64,000 nt of DNA, taken from positions 248,001 to 312,000 of the forward strand of contig PUFA01000066.1 of assembly GCA_003508835.1 (NCBI GenBank). Direction: 5' to 3'. The stretch comes from Eonycteris spelaea. Its lineage: Eukaryota > Chordata > Mammalia > Chiroptera > Pteropodidae. Under the pieces are notes generated by a model that saw only the letters and a list, made by a program, of their open reading frames with translations, did no database searches and had not been told where the DNA came from. This document shows, piece by piece, positions 42,375 through 55,189 of this stretch (the first letter of the stretch is position 1; every line of letters starts with the position of its first letter). Both the position numbers and the translations under genes were made by a program.

Positions 42375-45300
42375 CTGAAAAGAATAATCAACCCATCTGT
42401 TCAATGCTACGGAATAAAAACAATATCATCAGCACATTTCAAATGAAAGCAACAACAAAAAAACTACAATGACAACCAGATGGTGAAAGAAAATCCATTC
42501 AGCAGACACACTGTCACTTGGGCAATTTTTATTAAGTTATGGCAGTACATTGTCATGGCTTGGTAAGGAATGTTCCTCAGTTTTCTAGCTAACACATAAT
42601 TTGTGTAAAACTGATTATGTCAATGCTTTAACACTGTCAAGTTCTAAACCTAATGCCTATCCCCTCCAAAAGGGGAAAAGGTTGTCTTCAAAACTCTGAG
42701 AGCCAACTGTAAGATTCTTTTTTTGAGGGGAGAAGAGTGGGAGAAAGACAAGGAGTGTTAAAAAAAAAAAAAAGAACAAAGGCAAATAATTCCGTTTTAC
42801 GTTACAAATAAGAGCTGAACTCCATTGTCTTAAAACTTCCATATTCCATGAAGCAGGGCCTCCTTTTAGTGTGCCTTGTGTTGTATTCCATTGGATAGAC
42901 TCTTCCAGAATGAGATGTAGGAGAGAAATGGATTAATTTTTTTCTAAACAAAGTATATGACATGTTAACATCTGTAACTCTCATAGATAAGTACCTAAGA
43001 ATAGGAATTGGCCTTTGGTATAGTAAGGTTAGGTAATAAAACACCTCTAAGAAGTTTTTATTAGAGAAGCCTGGCATATACGACTAGGTAGGTAAGTGAG
43101 AATGGTGGAATCGCATTAAAATTTATAGAAAAGTCAATCCATGTAGTTAAATCCTGCTTGCTAAAAATAAAACAAACCAGCTCTGTAAAAACTGAAGTGA
43201 ATAATAAAGACATTATGTTAATAAGAATTAAAGTAGCTACAGAAATGGGCCAATCTATTCCCAAAGATAACACCTGACAATTTTATATCACTTAGATACA
43301 TAAATACATTAAAAATTTCATACTATAGTTGAAATGTAACTTCAACTACCTGCTGCAGTGTAGCTTAGTTGCCAATACTGTATCTAATGACGTTAAATGG
43401 TATTAAGCACTCATATAATTAGAGTGCTTTAAAATAGTAATATGTATTTAAAAAATTTCAACCAGAGTCCTATCATGTGAAAGACCACAGTAATAACAAA
43501 AAACTTAAGAGGTCTGGTATTGACTTTACCCTGCTATGCTGTCCACTTTTCTTTTGAGTTCCTGCTCAAGTGAGAATGATCTTCGATTTCATTTTAAGTC
43601 AGAAGTCTCTTTCTATTATGCCTAGAAAAATGGCTTTTGACAAAACTGAAGGTAACATAAATCTAAATATTCAGAGAAGCATATTCTATCTAAATTGTCT
43701 CTTACCTTTTCCATTAAGTAGACACAAGCTATAATCTATTTTTAAACAATCAGGAAATGTTTTCTATGTAGGACTTGGCCAGTAACATCTGACCATGGCT
43801 TTGGGACTGCATATAGCACTTCACAATTTATAACCTTTGAAGTTCACTAACATCTGAATTACATATTATATAATGATAGGCCCAAGTTTAGAAGGGCCTA
43901 CTGACCTAGTCTGCTCACTTACTTTGTACTGCTTTCTAATATAGGGTGACTATGATTCAGAGAGAAATGTGATGTCTTTGATTATTTAAGTAGTTTTCAA
44001 AGTATCTCTGGAATACAATGGGGGTGGGAGTGGTGTGAAGACTTCTTTTAAATAACTAACATATTTTCCAGCAGGATTCCATATGCTAAATGGCTCTTGT
44101 GAATTAAGAATATGCATCTCAACAATGATTTCACCTGGATAACAATAAGGTGAGAGGACAGGACATATGCTATTACTTGAATTGTTAAGTTTCTATTAAC
44201 ACTACTTAATTTGGCCTCATCATATGAAAAGGACTATTACACTGTATAATTATATCCAGTTCTTGAGTGCCTACTCTAGGGCTGAGGAGACCAAACTAGT
44301 CATACATTATATAACTTTGGGTCAAAACTGCTTCCAGTTAGAATGAAAGAAGTAAATATTTTACTTTGAAGTTGGTGATTTTTTTTTGGCAATTATTCAA
44401 AAGATTATTTAAAATTCAAGATTATATCTTCAAATGATTTTGACTGTAATTTGCCTTCTAGTATCTATTTTTATTGAGTAGTCCAGAGCAATTATATTTG
44501 GATGGTGTGGCTTATGTGTCTTCCGCAAAAAAGAGAACTCTTAAACCATTTTCTTAAGTTTGGGGGTTAGCAAACTTTGTGTGGTCTGTCATTTGTTTGT
44601 TCACCCCTATTTAAGAGTTCCTTAAATCTCTGTCTTGGGTGAGATATGGAGAAAATGAGACCTGAAAATTTCTGAAAGTCTCACTGCCATCCAAGAGGGC
44701 TGCTCAAGTTAGGATAATGTTGTGGGGGTTTTCAGTGAGTTATGAAAACAAAACTGTCATCGCCATCAATCCCCCCCATACACAAAAAAATCCTGACATG
44801 CATATACAGAACTTTTGGAAAACCTAGCAGTTCAAAAATACAGTTAAGAACACAGAAGCTACCACAAATACAAATGACTTCAAGGAGCTGATCACTGAAT
44901 AGCAAAGACTTAGTTTCAGCCAAGAACAAATGCCATGCCCCATCCCATTCTTTTGTCACACAATTTGAAAACTTATCAGTTGCAGGTTGATTTGAACAAG
45001 TTTCTCTTTGAAAATGCAAATACTGGGACTTGTAAAGGGGGCTTTTGTATTTCATTGAATAAGATCGTTTTCTTCCTAAATCTTTATAGAAATATGTAAT
45101 CTACACAAAGAAAATAGACACAATGTTAATGCAAAGGAGAAGGGGAAAAAGATGGAAAGACAATCTGGGGACCTTTCTGAACATTAGGTGGGGAACCACA
45201 ATTGAAGAGAATTTAATCAATAGAGGGTAGTGGCAACTTCGGAGTCCCCAAAGAGAGGTGGAATGCCTCCTCTGCACAGAAAAGGGAAGAAATGATGTTT

Positions 45301-46390
45301 GCTTCTCCTCCTGCTATATTTTATCCCAGCCCACAGTCTCTAGGTATCTCTTCCACCTCAGCTTGGTTGGTACCCCTATACTTTCTTAGTTATATTAGCA
45401 ATGTGAATACCATTCAAAATCACCATCACCATGAGCTGCTTAACCTTGGCCTGAATATCTATAATTTCCAAGTGGTTTTCTGAAGAGTTAAAAACACTTC
45501 TCAAGTAAGGATTTTTAGACAAGAAAAATAGCACCAAGTGAAAGGATTTACATAAAAGAAAAAAAACCCCAGAAAATTATCTAAAAAACATGACGTTATA
45601 CAGGAAGTGGCAGAGCTGTTTTAAATCATAAAAGAATGGCGTAAAGAACTCCCAAAGAAAGACACAATGCCTAATCTACAATTTTATTTTAGACTAATAT
45701 GCCAGACAAGGTTCACACAATGGTCCTTGGAAGATGCTATAAATATATATATGCATGTTTCATTCACAGTAAGAAGTGCTTTGCTCTATTTTTTAAAAAA
45801 TGTGCCACTATAAAACAACTGTTTTTACTTTAAAATCAATTTTTATACTCCAAGCTATCACAGTGGAAAACGAGGACTATTCTGAACAATTGCAGTATGA
45901 ACCACAGCACTTAGTGACAGTACCGCGATTGGCTGTTGAAAGAACCCAGAAGCCTATACAATTTCAGTAAGTATTACAAATAAAATAAAACTCCCCAAAA
46001 GGCTTAGTTGAAAACCAACTAACAATCAGGTATCACTATATTGGACATACATGATGATAAAGATAATGACACTTGAAAAACCATACTGACAAGACAGTGG
46101 GTATCACATGTTAAACTCCCAAAATTGGAAGGGGAAAAAAAAACAGGACTTCTCACTTAAACTATATTTATGAAGATGACTTTGATGGTATATTGTAACA
46201 TCAGCGATATTACAAGTTGTATTGTAACTAGTCAGGGATAAGAGAAGGTTCTGCTTTAACCATTAAGTGTGCTTTGAAATCTGCGCATTCCCTCCTATTT
46301 GATTATCTCTTTCATTCTCTAATTAAAGTAATTATTATCTTTAACTGTATTAGAATATTATTCCTGAGAACAGAAATGGGGGAAACAAGG
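42375..46390 (-). other. proximal part of NCOA5 intron 1
   Basis: AT-rich DNA with no coding potential or confident repeat call. Confidence 0.5.
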
Positions 46391-46391
46391 A

Positions 46392-46640
46392 TAACTTACA
46401 TTTACATAGTGCTTATTCTGAACCAGACACAGAGCCTGTACTAAACATTATACACATTATCTCATTCAATCCTTTCTGCAACTCTTGGAGTTAAGTAGTA
46501 TTATGATCTCTATTTTGCAAGTGAGGAAATCTGAGGTTGAGAAATTAAATGACTTATCTGAGGTCACGATGATTGTGAGGCAGAGCTAGGACTCAAACCC
46601 AGGTCTGTCTGACACCAGAGTGCTTAAACATTATGCTGTG
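46392..46640 (-). repeat. nearly full-length MIR in NCOA5 intron 1
   Basis: About 250 bp reverse MIR: tacatttacatagtgcttat, ttgcaagtgaggaaatctga, gaggtcacgatgattgtgag, ctcaaacccaggtctgtctg, gtgcttaaacattatgctgt. Confidence 0.8.
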
Positions 46641-47309
46641 CAAACTCAAACAGGGAGTAGAAAGACATGGTTTCCTTTTTGAACACTCTTGCTAGGACTC
46701 CCTGATCAAATGCTGAAGGAACCTGGAAAAGGTGCACTCTATGCCAGTCACTCCAACATTCAAGTGCCCCAGACACCCAAGAGGGTAGGACCTACCTATT
46801 CAATCACCGCTTCAATTTCTATCACCTCAAACTACAATGCTTCTGGCTTTTGCTAACATTCTATTCACTACAACTCTCCAGACAAAAATTTTCTATCAAA
46901 ATTTAATTTCCTGCCCTTTTTATTTCTTTCGAGGAAAAAGCACTTGGTTGGGATCAGCAAATGCGAGTTCTAGTCCTACTTGGGGGCAGGGGTAGGATTG
47001 GATTTAGTTGAGTCACTTGATTTCTCTGAATCTGATAAAATGGATATTCTACCTGTGTTATTTATGTTGATTCAAGGAGAATACCAACTAAGAGAAAAAA
47101 CTAATTTGTATTCACAAAAGTTGTGCAGATCTAAATTAGTAAAAAGTCTGAGCTACAAAAAATTTAAAATACAGGTTTATTCAAAACATAAAATTTCAAC
47201 TGTACAAGCGGAGAGCCTTAGAGAACTAAATTAATAATTGAAAATGATTGTTTATAATCAGTATATCAAATACTTCTTTGCCTGAGTCACACTCTACACT
47301 AAGCCTTAA

Positions 47310-47790
47310 GACATGGAAATAACAAGGCTAAATTAGTCTCTGCCTTGAAGAAATTCACTGTTTAATAAAGGAGGCATATATACCCATATAATCACAATAC
47401 AATTCCAAGTGGATTATGGCAGAGATAATGAAGCCCTAACTATGTGTATGTGTATGTGTATGGCCTGGGAGAAGAGCAGGGCAGAGAGGAAACTGGGAAG
47501 ACGGGGAGGGGAGGTGGAGGGAGGTGGAGAAAGAAGGGAAGGACTAAAAGTAACATTTAAACTGAGTCCTGAAGGATGAGTAGGAGTTTACCAGAAAGAG
47601 AGAAGTCATTTCAGCACATGCAAAGGTAAAAGAATGATGTGAAGGACATGAGTTAGAAATACTAGAGGAAGTTTAATGTAAAGACTGGGACTAGGAGGAA
47701 AAGAGAAAGAGGAACTAAAGATGCAAACCAGAGTTAAGACTAGATCACAAAAAACTTTGCTATGGAAGAGGAAGAAAGTGGCAAGAGGGC
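47310..47790 (-). repeat. L2 LINE in NCOA5 intron 1
   Basis: Reverse L2 (gtcctgaaggatgagtagga, cagcacatgcaaaggtaaaa), with a short TGTGTATG run at 47438-47461. Confidence 0.6.
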
Positions 47791-48394
47791 CTGTCGGGAC
47801 GCTATGAACGGAACTACCACAAATAGAACCTCAATGAAACCAGATAATGAAGGCCTATTGTATGCATGTTACCCAAAAAAGGGAGGAGGAATTATTTAAC
47901 CTAAGACGTTTAAAACACTGCCCATTAAAATGTGCTTCATTATATAGTTCTTCGTTATGCAGTTTGACACTGCAGGCAACAGGTGGGAGAAAATATTTAA
48001 AAGGTTATCATACCTTCAATAAAGAGAGAGAAAATGAACTGATGGCCAGAGGAGTCAGTAATGAATAGCTAATAATCTACTAGCTTGACCCACTGTTTAG
48101 GAAGAAAAAGACGACCAAACACCCTTTCTATTTTCTAAAATAAATTTTTAAAAAATTTAGTTGTGGTAAAAAACACATACTATACAATTTATCATTTTAA
48201 CCATTTTTAAACATATAGTTGAATACTGATAAGTATATTCACACTGTTGTGCAACAGACTTCCAGAAAATTTTCATTCTGTAAAACTAAAACACTCTATC
48301 CACTAAACAACTCCCATTCCCATCTCCTCATTTACATGTATATCCTTTTTATTCTCCATTTCTTTAACGAAGATATACCAGCACCACCTGGTAA

Positions 48395-48535
48395 GATGGT
48401 TAAAAATCAGATTCCCAGGCTCCATCTCCAACTTTGAGAATCTGAAGAGGAAGCCTAGGAATATGTATTTAACAAGTTTCTTAGGCGATTCTAGGCAGGT
48501 ATTTGTGAACCACTACTCTATTATCTTTATCTTTT
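48395..48535 (+). mobile_element. MER5-type DNA element fragment
   Basis: Right part of a MER5A-like element: cagattcccaggctccatct, gagaatctgaagaggaagcc, tgtgaaccact end. A (CA)n of about 22 bp lies at 48622-48644. Confidence 0.55.
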
Positions 48536-49498
48536 TAGCATACACATAACATATACTTAAGTCCTCCATTTAGAAATCTCTCAAACTCCTGAGTGAAAGG
48601 GAAAATAACTTGTAATCTGTTCCACACACACACACACACACACAATCACAATGGCTAAAATCCGTAAAAGTATATTCCCTGAAAAAAGTACAGAAAGCAT
48701 AATCACACAGCTACCTCCAAAAGAAATGGAATCATGAACCCAAGTTTCTATAGTGCTAAAAGTAATACTAATATCCAATAAGGTCGGTAACCCCCACTCC
48801 TGGGAGGAGTGCGCAGCCCGCCAATTCTCTTCAATTTCATTTGATCTTTTAAAAAGTTATTCTGAAAAAAGCTTCTTTTTCCAACTACCTAGTTACAAAA
48901 TGGCAGGAAAAAATATTAATCATTGAGTTTGCTACCTTTTGATAGCATGTTATCCATTTCTTTGGCTAATAAAAGGCAAACTGCCAACTAAAGTTCTCTG
49001 AATCCTGCAAACCAGACATATTTGTATTGTTTTGCTGGCAGGGGATAGAACTCCTGCTTCTTCTGAAGAATTCTGTTTTCATATCTAAATGCAACAATTT
49101 GCAAAGAGAAAAAAATGGCCACACATATAATTTCACATTCACACCACTAAAAGCGAAGTGGAGGAAATCTGAAGCTAATAGGCAAACCCTGGAATCTTGG
49201 TGGGTCTGCTTTCTTTGTTCTCAAGAAGGTGAAAGCAGCCTATTGAATGGAAGGAATTAAAATACTGAAAACTCCACAGATATTCTAACTATTCCTATTA
49301 CCTTTAGTTCAAATTATGAAGCCAAAAACATTTTATAGTTAAATTAAGGTCTTGCTTAAAATGAATTCATTAATGTAAACCCAACCATAAACCAGAGTTG
49401 TCAATTCCTATTAGTAATCTGCGATATGAATAGGTTAGTACTAGAATCTGCTTCAACCTCTATTTCCAGTGAAAACTCACTTTGTAAAGTCCTAAATC

Positions 49499-49685
49499 AG
49501 GGGTTCTCAAACTTTAATGTACATAAAAACCACAGTGGTGGCTTTTGAAAGGCAATTCTCTAGTCCCAATCTCCAGAGATGTCATTTGAAAGTGGGGGAC
49601 AGGGAACTGCATCCAAGGATCTGCATTTCCAACAAGCTGTTTTAGTAACTCTGATGCTGTCCTAATGTAAGTTTCTCAAAGGCTG
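49499..49685 (+). mobile_element. MER5A-type hAT element, NCOA5 intron 1
   Basis: Starts caggggttctcaaacttta and continues with ctgcatttccaacaagctgt and actctgatgctgtcc, the MER5A order. Confidence 0.7.
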
Positions 49686-50514
49686 CAAAAGGTTCAGTTA
49701 CATGTTTGTAATCCTAAATTTTAAAACTGAATGAAAATTATGTTTTCCCATTTTTTCTTTTGGATATCAAAAATAATTTTTGAAGAGGGATTAAAAGTAA
49801 ACTTCTTGTATCATCCCTGACCCCAAATACATGTTATTACTCTCTCAATCTCCAATTGCATAATTAAGTATACTCACTTAAAGCCAACTTACTTAAAATT
49901 TAGAGTTCTCCAAAGCTAGCCCACTAGCTGCAGGATCAACCGAATCTTCAGTAATTCAATCATTCCAGATCCAAACCAGGGGACCACTCAAGATATTTTA
50001 TAGAGCTAAAGTTATGAGACACCTTGCTTCATAACTGTTCTCCAATGCAATTTAAGTTGCGTGATCACTGCTTAAAGTTGTTAGTCTTTATATAGGTCAA
50101 CAATAATGTTGCTTTGAACATGAAATAAAGGTAAGAGTCTTATGGTCTGGAAAGTTCTGATTCTTTGAGGGGAATTATTTTAATATAAAAGTATTTGGTC
50201 CAATTGACTATTATCTCTTCGGTTTTTAGAGACAGGATGAAGAATGAAAATGACCATTCATATAAATAATCATATCTGGTGGTAATAAAACCACTATTTA
50301 AAAAGCAGCAGGCATGCTGGTATTAGATATTTAGCTGTCAGTGAACTTCATATTTCCCTAATGTGCTACTGCTCTAGACAATGGCCTTACCCTGATCCTT
50401 TCATTGATGCCTCTCATTAATAAGAATAACATAGAGGGTAACTTTCTGTTGGTTATTGCCATTCTAACTTCTTGACAGTTTACTTTAACTCTGCTTAAGT
50501 TGAATAGTCCAGAC

Positions 50515-50691
50515 CAGGGGTCTCCAAACCCAGGGCTGTGTACGGACAGCAGGAGGTGAGCAGGAGGTGAGCGGCTTGGGCCTGCAAGCAAGTGAAGCTT
50601 CATCTGTATTTGCAGCAGCTCCACCTCAGATCAGGGATTAGATTATCGTAGGAGCACTCGTCCCCGATGCCAAAAAGGTTGGGGACTGCTG
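50515..50691. mobile_element. hAT-Charlie-type MITE copy 2, NCOA5 intron 1
   Basis: 177 bp with inverted ends caggggtctcc / ggggactgctg and flanks gtccagac and gtctagac (7 of 8 identical). Shares gcttcatctgtatttgcagc with copy 1. Contains an internal 11-bp duplication (gcaggaggtga). Confidence 0.85.
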
Positions 50692-52467
50692 GTCTAGACA
50701 AATGAATATGCTGTTCACAGGACACATCTTCTGGCACCAAAAAGCTAACCGAGCTTTAAATGCACTTGTCTTAAAGACATACAGCAATCATTAGTAAACC
50801 ACAAAGTACAGAGAGGAAACAGAGTTTAGGAGAAAGAGTAGTACTGGTACTGCCGGTATCCCAAAACACTCATGGAAAGACATTAAGATAAAGGCATCAT
50901 GATATTTTCCTCTTGGACCTCTACATTGTACATGTTTAGCACGTTAAAGCCTCTGAGAAGTTCTGGAGTAAGGATACCACTTTACCTCAATATGTCCCAA
51001 TTTTGCTTGATCATAAAATCTTTTATTTTCAATGTTTTGAATGCGTTCTACTAAATATGTGATTTGAGCAAGAAATCTAATCTCTCTGATGCACCATTCC
51101 TTCATATGCAAAAAAGATATAATGTCAGTCTACCTATCTCACAAGATAACTGACAGGAGCAAATGAGTTGATATTTATAAACTGTATGTTATCATTATCA
51201 CTAAGAGTAATAGTGAATTTAGAAATAGACATTTCAATCTTCATAGGTGTCAAAAACAAAAATAGCCAAAGGGAAGAAAATATTAAATATATTTCCTCCA
51301 AATGGTTTTCATTCTTAAAAGCACAACAAAGTTTCAGTAATATCACAGTAGTATCAAGCCATACAAAGGTACTGCCATCTGCAGGCTAAAGAGATGGAAT
51401 ACTTGCAATGGTTATTTAAAATGAAGTTTCAAACCATGAGGCACTTTTTCTCATCAGACTTCCTAAAGCCTTTCCAAAAGATGTTTATTCTTGGCTTTTG
51501 AGCATGGTAGATGAGACTGTTTGCTGAAGTTCTGCAACTGACTCATTTGTCCTCCACAAAGGACTGCTGCTTAGAAATGCGAAGAAAATTACCTTAGCTT
51601 TACGTACCTCCGTTGTGCTCGTATCAAAGTAATCAAGGAATATAGATTTTTAAAATATAGCCTTTGAGGAAAAAAATCCCTGAATGGCCAGAGCTGACTT
51701 TCTAGAGTTACCTTTCAATGAACTAAAAGTAAATCTGCTCTCTCACACGCAAAAACATAGCTTATGAACAGATTACAAGAAGAGACTAGACTGTGAGCTT
51801 ACAAATAAATCAGTTATTGCCTCTTTCAAACATGTGGTGTTCACAGGCATGGGACATTGAGCAAACTGCACCTAGAAACATTCTTTCCACTCGCAATATG
51901 GTTTCTCCAGCACATTCTACAAGGAAAATCACTTTCTACGTTTTAGGTTAAAAGATTTTGTTAGAGGTTTCAAAGAATATCTGGAGGGTGACAGATGAGC
52001 TAAGAGAAAGGCAAAAATCTAGAATGAAGGAAGAAACTTATGTTAGCAAATAGCCAAGTGATCTCCAATACCCACGATGCAAAGTTTGGGCTTTACTGGT
52101 TTGAAAAAGTCAACATGAAAATTAGTTTTCACACCCAGACTGACTCATACAGAAAACATTAAATCTCAAGTTGTCAAAATCCAAAACTGCTCCATCAGCG
52201 TTCGCAGAAACATCTTTTTAGAAACTGTAGTGTGACAACCATGCCACACTTCTCTAAGAAAACTGAAGAAGCACACACTTGATCACACAGTTCCTACAGT
52301 TCCCTGGGACTATCATTTGTAAGTCAATGCGAACGGTTTACAATGAGAAAGCTTATAATATTAATGATCAACTCTGAAGATCCTGGAGCATTTCATAGAT
52401 TCTGTTATGCCTCAGGGAACTGCACAGTGCAAAAGCCAGAATGACAATTACCCCATACTCCTAGGGC

Positions 52468-52625
52468 AGCGTTTCCCAAAGCGTGGAATGCAGAATAATT
52501 TCAGGAGGAACAAGGACGCACTGTTTATTTTAATAGACAGGTATTTATTTTTTTATGAGCATTAGAAAAATAACTGGCTTCCATCATACGGTTTGTGATT
52601 TACGTTTCCACCTTAAACAAATACA
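52468..52625 (+). mobile_element. hAT-type relic near the NCOA5 promoter
   Basis: Begins cagcgtttcccaaagcgtgg, a typical mammalian hAT terminus; the 3' boundary is unclear. A 19-A run follows at about 52748. Confidence 0.4.
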
Positions 52626-52819
52626 CTTAAGGGGGGGAAGGGGGAATTTAAAGGGAAAAGTTAACATTGGTAAACAAACGGCAGTACAGATGGTACCCGG
52701 ACATGAAGGTGCAACGCGAGAGCCTGGAATTTGGGGAACGCCGTCCTAAAAAAAAAAAAAAAAAAAGCCCCTGGCAGGTTGTCCTGGAGTGGGAAGCGCC
52801 ATAGATCAAGACACGCGAG

Positions 52820-52935
52820 AGCCTGCAAGCTGGGCGCTGGCTCTGTCGCTAATTTCCGGGGTAACCACGGCACAGTTTCTTTTCCCGTTCTCTGGGGCCC
52901 AGGGTTCGCGTTATAAAATGGGTGGGGGTGTCACA
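52820..52935 (+). repeat. MIR-like remnant at the edge of the NCOA5 CpG island
   Basis: Order matches the MIR centre: ggctctgtcgctaa, gtaaccacggcacagtttct, tctctggggcccagggtt, ttataaaatgggtggggg. CpG content is raised relative to other MIR copies. Confidence 0.6.
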
Positions 52936-53071
52936 TGACAAGGAGACGCCTCGAAGATGCTGTTGAGGGGCCGCGAGGCGGCGGCGGCGGCGGCGATCAG
53001 GGACAGCGCTCGGTTCGCCGCACGGCGCTCTACGCCCCGGAACGCCCGCTGAGGCGGCTCGCCGCCGCCCC

Positions 53072-53100
53072 GGTTCGAATCCCGGCTGCGCCACTGGACT
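53072..53100 (+). repeat. tRNA/MIR B-box-like remnant inside the NCOA5 CpG island
   Basis: Contains ggttcgaatcccggct followed by gcgccact, matching the MIR tRNA-like head (RNA polymerase III B box). No tRNA fold or A box was seen around it. Confidence 0.45.
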
Positions 53101-53483
53101 CGCTGAGGACCTGCAGGCGCGCGACGTTGCCATTTGGAGAAAGGGGCGCGAAGCGTGCAGCCCTACCCTACAGCGAAGCCTGGAGGACGACTGTCGGCGA
53201 TTGGCGCACGGACAGGAGGCTGCGGTGCGGCGCCGCCAGACCGGAGCCCACCCCCGGCCGCCCCGAACGGCCGGGCCTGGGCCTGACAGGAGCCGGAGGA
53301 GGCCGCGTCCCGCACCGGGCATGCGCAGCCCCGCGCGTCCCCGGAGGGAGCCGAGGCCGCAGCCGCGGTCGCGCGTCGAGCGGGCCCTCCCGCCTCAGCC
53401 TCCCCATCCGGCCCGGGTCCAACTCGACCGCCTGCCCGTCAGCCCCACGCCTCGGCGGACGGCCACCGCTCCCCGACACTCAC

Positions 53484-53600
53484 CGCTACCAGCGCGGCGG
53501 GCTCCCGGCCGCTCCTTCGCCTCAGGCCCGCCGCCGCCGCCGCCTCCGCCTCAGCCCACCTGCCCGCCGTAGGACAAAGGCGCCACCAACCGACCGGCGC
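53484..53600 (-). other. NCOA5: NCOA5 non-coding exon 1 (3' edge well placed, 5' edge approximate)
   Basis: A strong minus-strand donor, GCG|GTGAGTGTC, ends at 53484 inside the CpG island, and the exon extends upstream through a GCC/GGC-rich leader. A YY1-like CAATGGCGG core lies near 53611, close to a plausible start. Confidence 0.5.
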
Positions 53601-54439
53601 GGGCACGAGGCAATGGCGGTCGGGGCGGAGAGTGGGGGCAGAGGGCGCGCACGCAGCGGCAGGCGCGGCAGTGTCGCAACAGCGCGCGGGTTTACGGCAG
53701 GGCCGAGTTGGGGTGTCGATCTCCTTGGCAAGGAGGGCGGGGAAGTGGCTCCCGGGTGGCCGTTGAGAACGCTAGGGGTTGCCTAGTAACGGCGTCCCCG
53801 GCTGTGGCGGTGTCCTAGGCCGGGTCTCCGCACCCCAAAGGGCTTCGCTTGTCTTCTAATTTCCTGCGCTCCTTCCTTCCTCTCTGGGAAAACAGATCGT
53901 TTAAACCCTAAAATACTTTGATTTAGTCTTGCGTAAAACTGAAAAAACAAAACACCTTGGAATCGTGTCTTGGAGAATAGTATATATATATTCCTGTAAC
54001 TTCTGGATCACAAGGAACAAAGGGAACAGAGGTAGAGAAGATGTTCTATTTAAATTTACACTTCCATAGGCTGTGTATGTACCCTATTCGTTCCACTGAC
54101 GAGAGGCAGAAGGCTTTGGTGATATAGTTTCTTCTCGAGTTATTTATTTTTCTGGGAATATTCAATATCTAAAATAAATTTCCCAGAATGTAAATCTTGA
54201 CTGTGAAGCATGTAAAATGTTGTAGGGAATAGAATTTGCTCTCACAATTGTAAATACACTCCATCACAGCTATCGCTGTATGGAGTCAGGTAGGCTCTTT
54301 TATTAGTTAGGAAATGCCTCAGACCCCATGGGGTGGAGTTTTTCTCTTTGTGAATAGGACGTGCCAAGTAAAAATGGTGGCTGTGGAATTTGAACACTAG
54401 AAGAAGTCAGATTTCTTTGACAACCACTCATATGTTTGC

Positions 54440-54630
54440 TCCTTCATTCATTTACTCGCCAAATGGAATGTTTATTGTACATCTACTTGGTGGTCTTATG
54501 ATTTATTATACACCTACTTGCTAGGCATTATCATGAGCAAATGCAGACCCATCTCTGTTATCTCAGAGATTGCTGTCTAGTGGAGGGATAGAATTAGGTG
54601 AATAATCACACTTGTGTGTGTAATTGCAAA
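54440..54630 (-). repeat. L2 LINE terminus, intergenic
   Basis: Reverse L2 end: ccttcattcatttactcgcc, acacctacttgctaggcatt, ttgctgtctagtggaggg. The preceding 53.8-54.4 kb shows nothing recognisable. Confidence 0.6.
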
Positions 54631-55189
54631 CAAGTGAATACCTGAAGGAAAGAAACAGGGGTGCACTCTATTGTTTAGTTTTTCACCTTGTGCATAGTGC
54701 GGGGTATGTCCAATGTTTATGAGAAGATAACACTTGGCCTTCAGATCCTTACCATAATTCATCATGGCACCTGGGGAAATGTAAGCTGGGTGATTTTTCC
54801 TGCCTCTGCTGAGAGCTCTTGGGGGGCAGATAGGAACTTCTATTCCCAGCGATTTTTCCTTTACTTTCCCCAGCTTGTTCACTCTATGTGAGATTTTCAG
54901 GATTTTTTGGATTCACTTGCTTTCCTGGTTACTTTTGTGGGGCAGGTTAGGTACCACACTTGACTCAGTTCAAAATCTTTGTTTCTTTCCTTGGTTATCC
55001 TCTTTTTGATGTTTGTGCCATAAAGCTGTATGTACCCTTTTTATCATTTGGTTTAATTGATTGTCTTAACTTTTGGATATTTTAATTTTTTTGTTATTTT
55101 TTTGGTTAGATATATAGGGACAGAGATTCTCTAACCCAGTTTCATCTTACTATCTTTACCCACCCAGAAATTTCATATGATCTCATTTA

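Larger units (their letters stand above)
24540..53600 (-). other. NCOA5: NCOA5 transcription unit (minus strand)
   Basis: The unit runs from a CpG-island exon 1 near 53.5 kb to a poly(A) signal near 24.56 kb, transcribed toward SLC12A5. Eight exons are placed: exon 1 (non-coding), exon 2 (42308-42374, holds the ATG) and exons 3-8. Intron 1 is about 11.1 kb and intron 2 about 8.4 kb. The 5' end is approximate, because no transcript evidence is available from sequence alone. Confidence 0.85.
52930..53790 (-). promoter_or_regulatory. NCOA5: CpG-island promoter of NCOA5
   Basis: About 0.85 kb of very high GC and CpG, in sharp contrast with AT-rich flanks on both sides. It contains GGC/GCC repeats (about 52978-52996 and 53525-53550). 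The opposite strand is also open, so divergent transcription is possible, but I see no gene on that side. Confidence 0.8.

Noticed and set aside
53060..53110. Possible tRNA gene (perfect B box)
   Set aside because: No A box, acceptor stem or cloverleaf could be found around it; a MIR remnant explains the motif better.
52935..53786. A 283-codon plus-strand open frame over the NCOA5 CpG island
   Set aside because: GC-rich DNA lacks stop codons by chance. The translation is Arg/Pro/Ala-rich low complexity with no domain, and the region reads as a promoter and non-coding exon 1.
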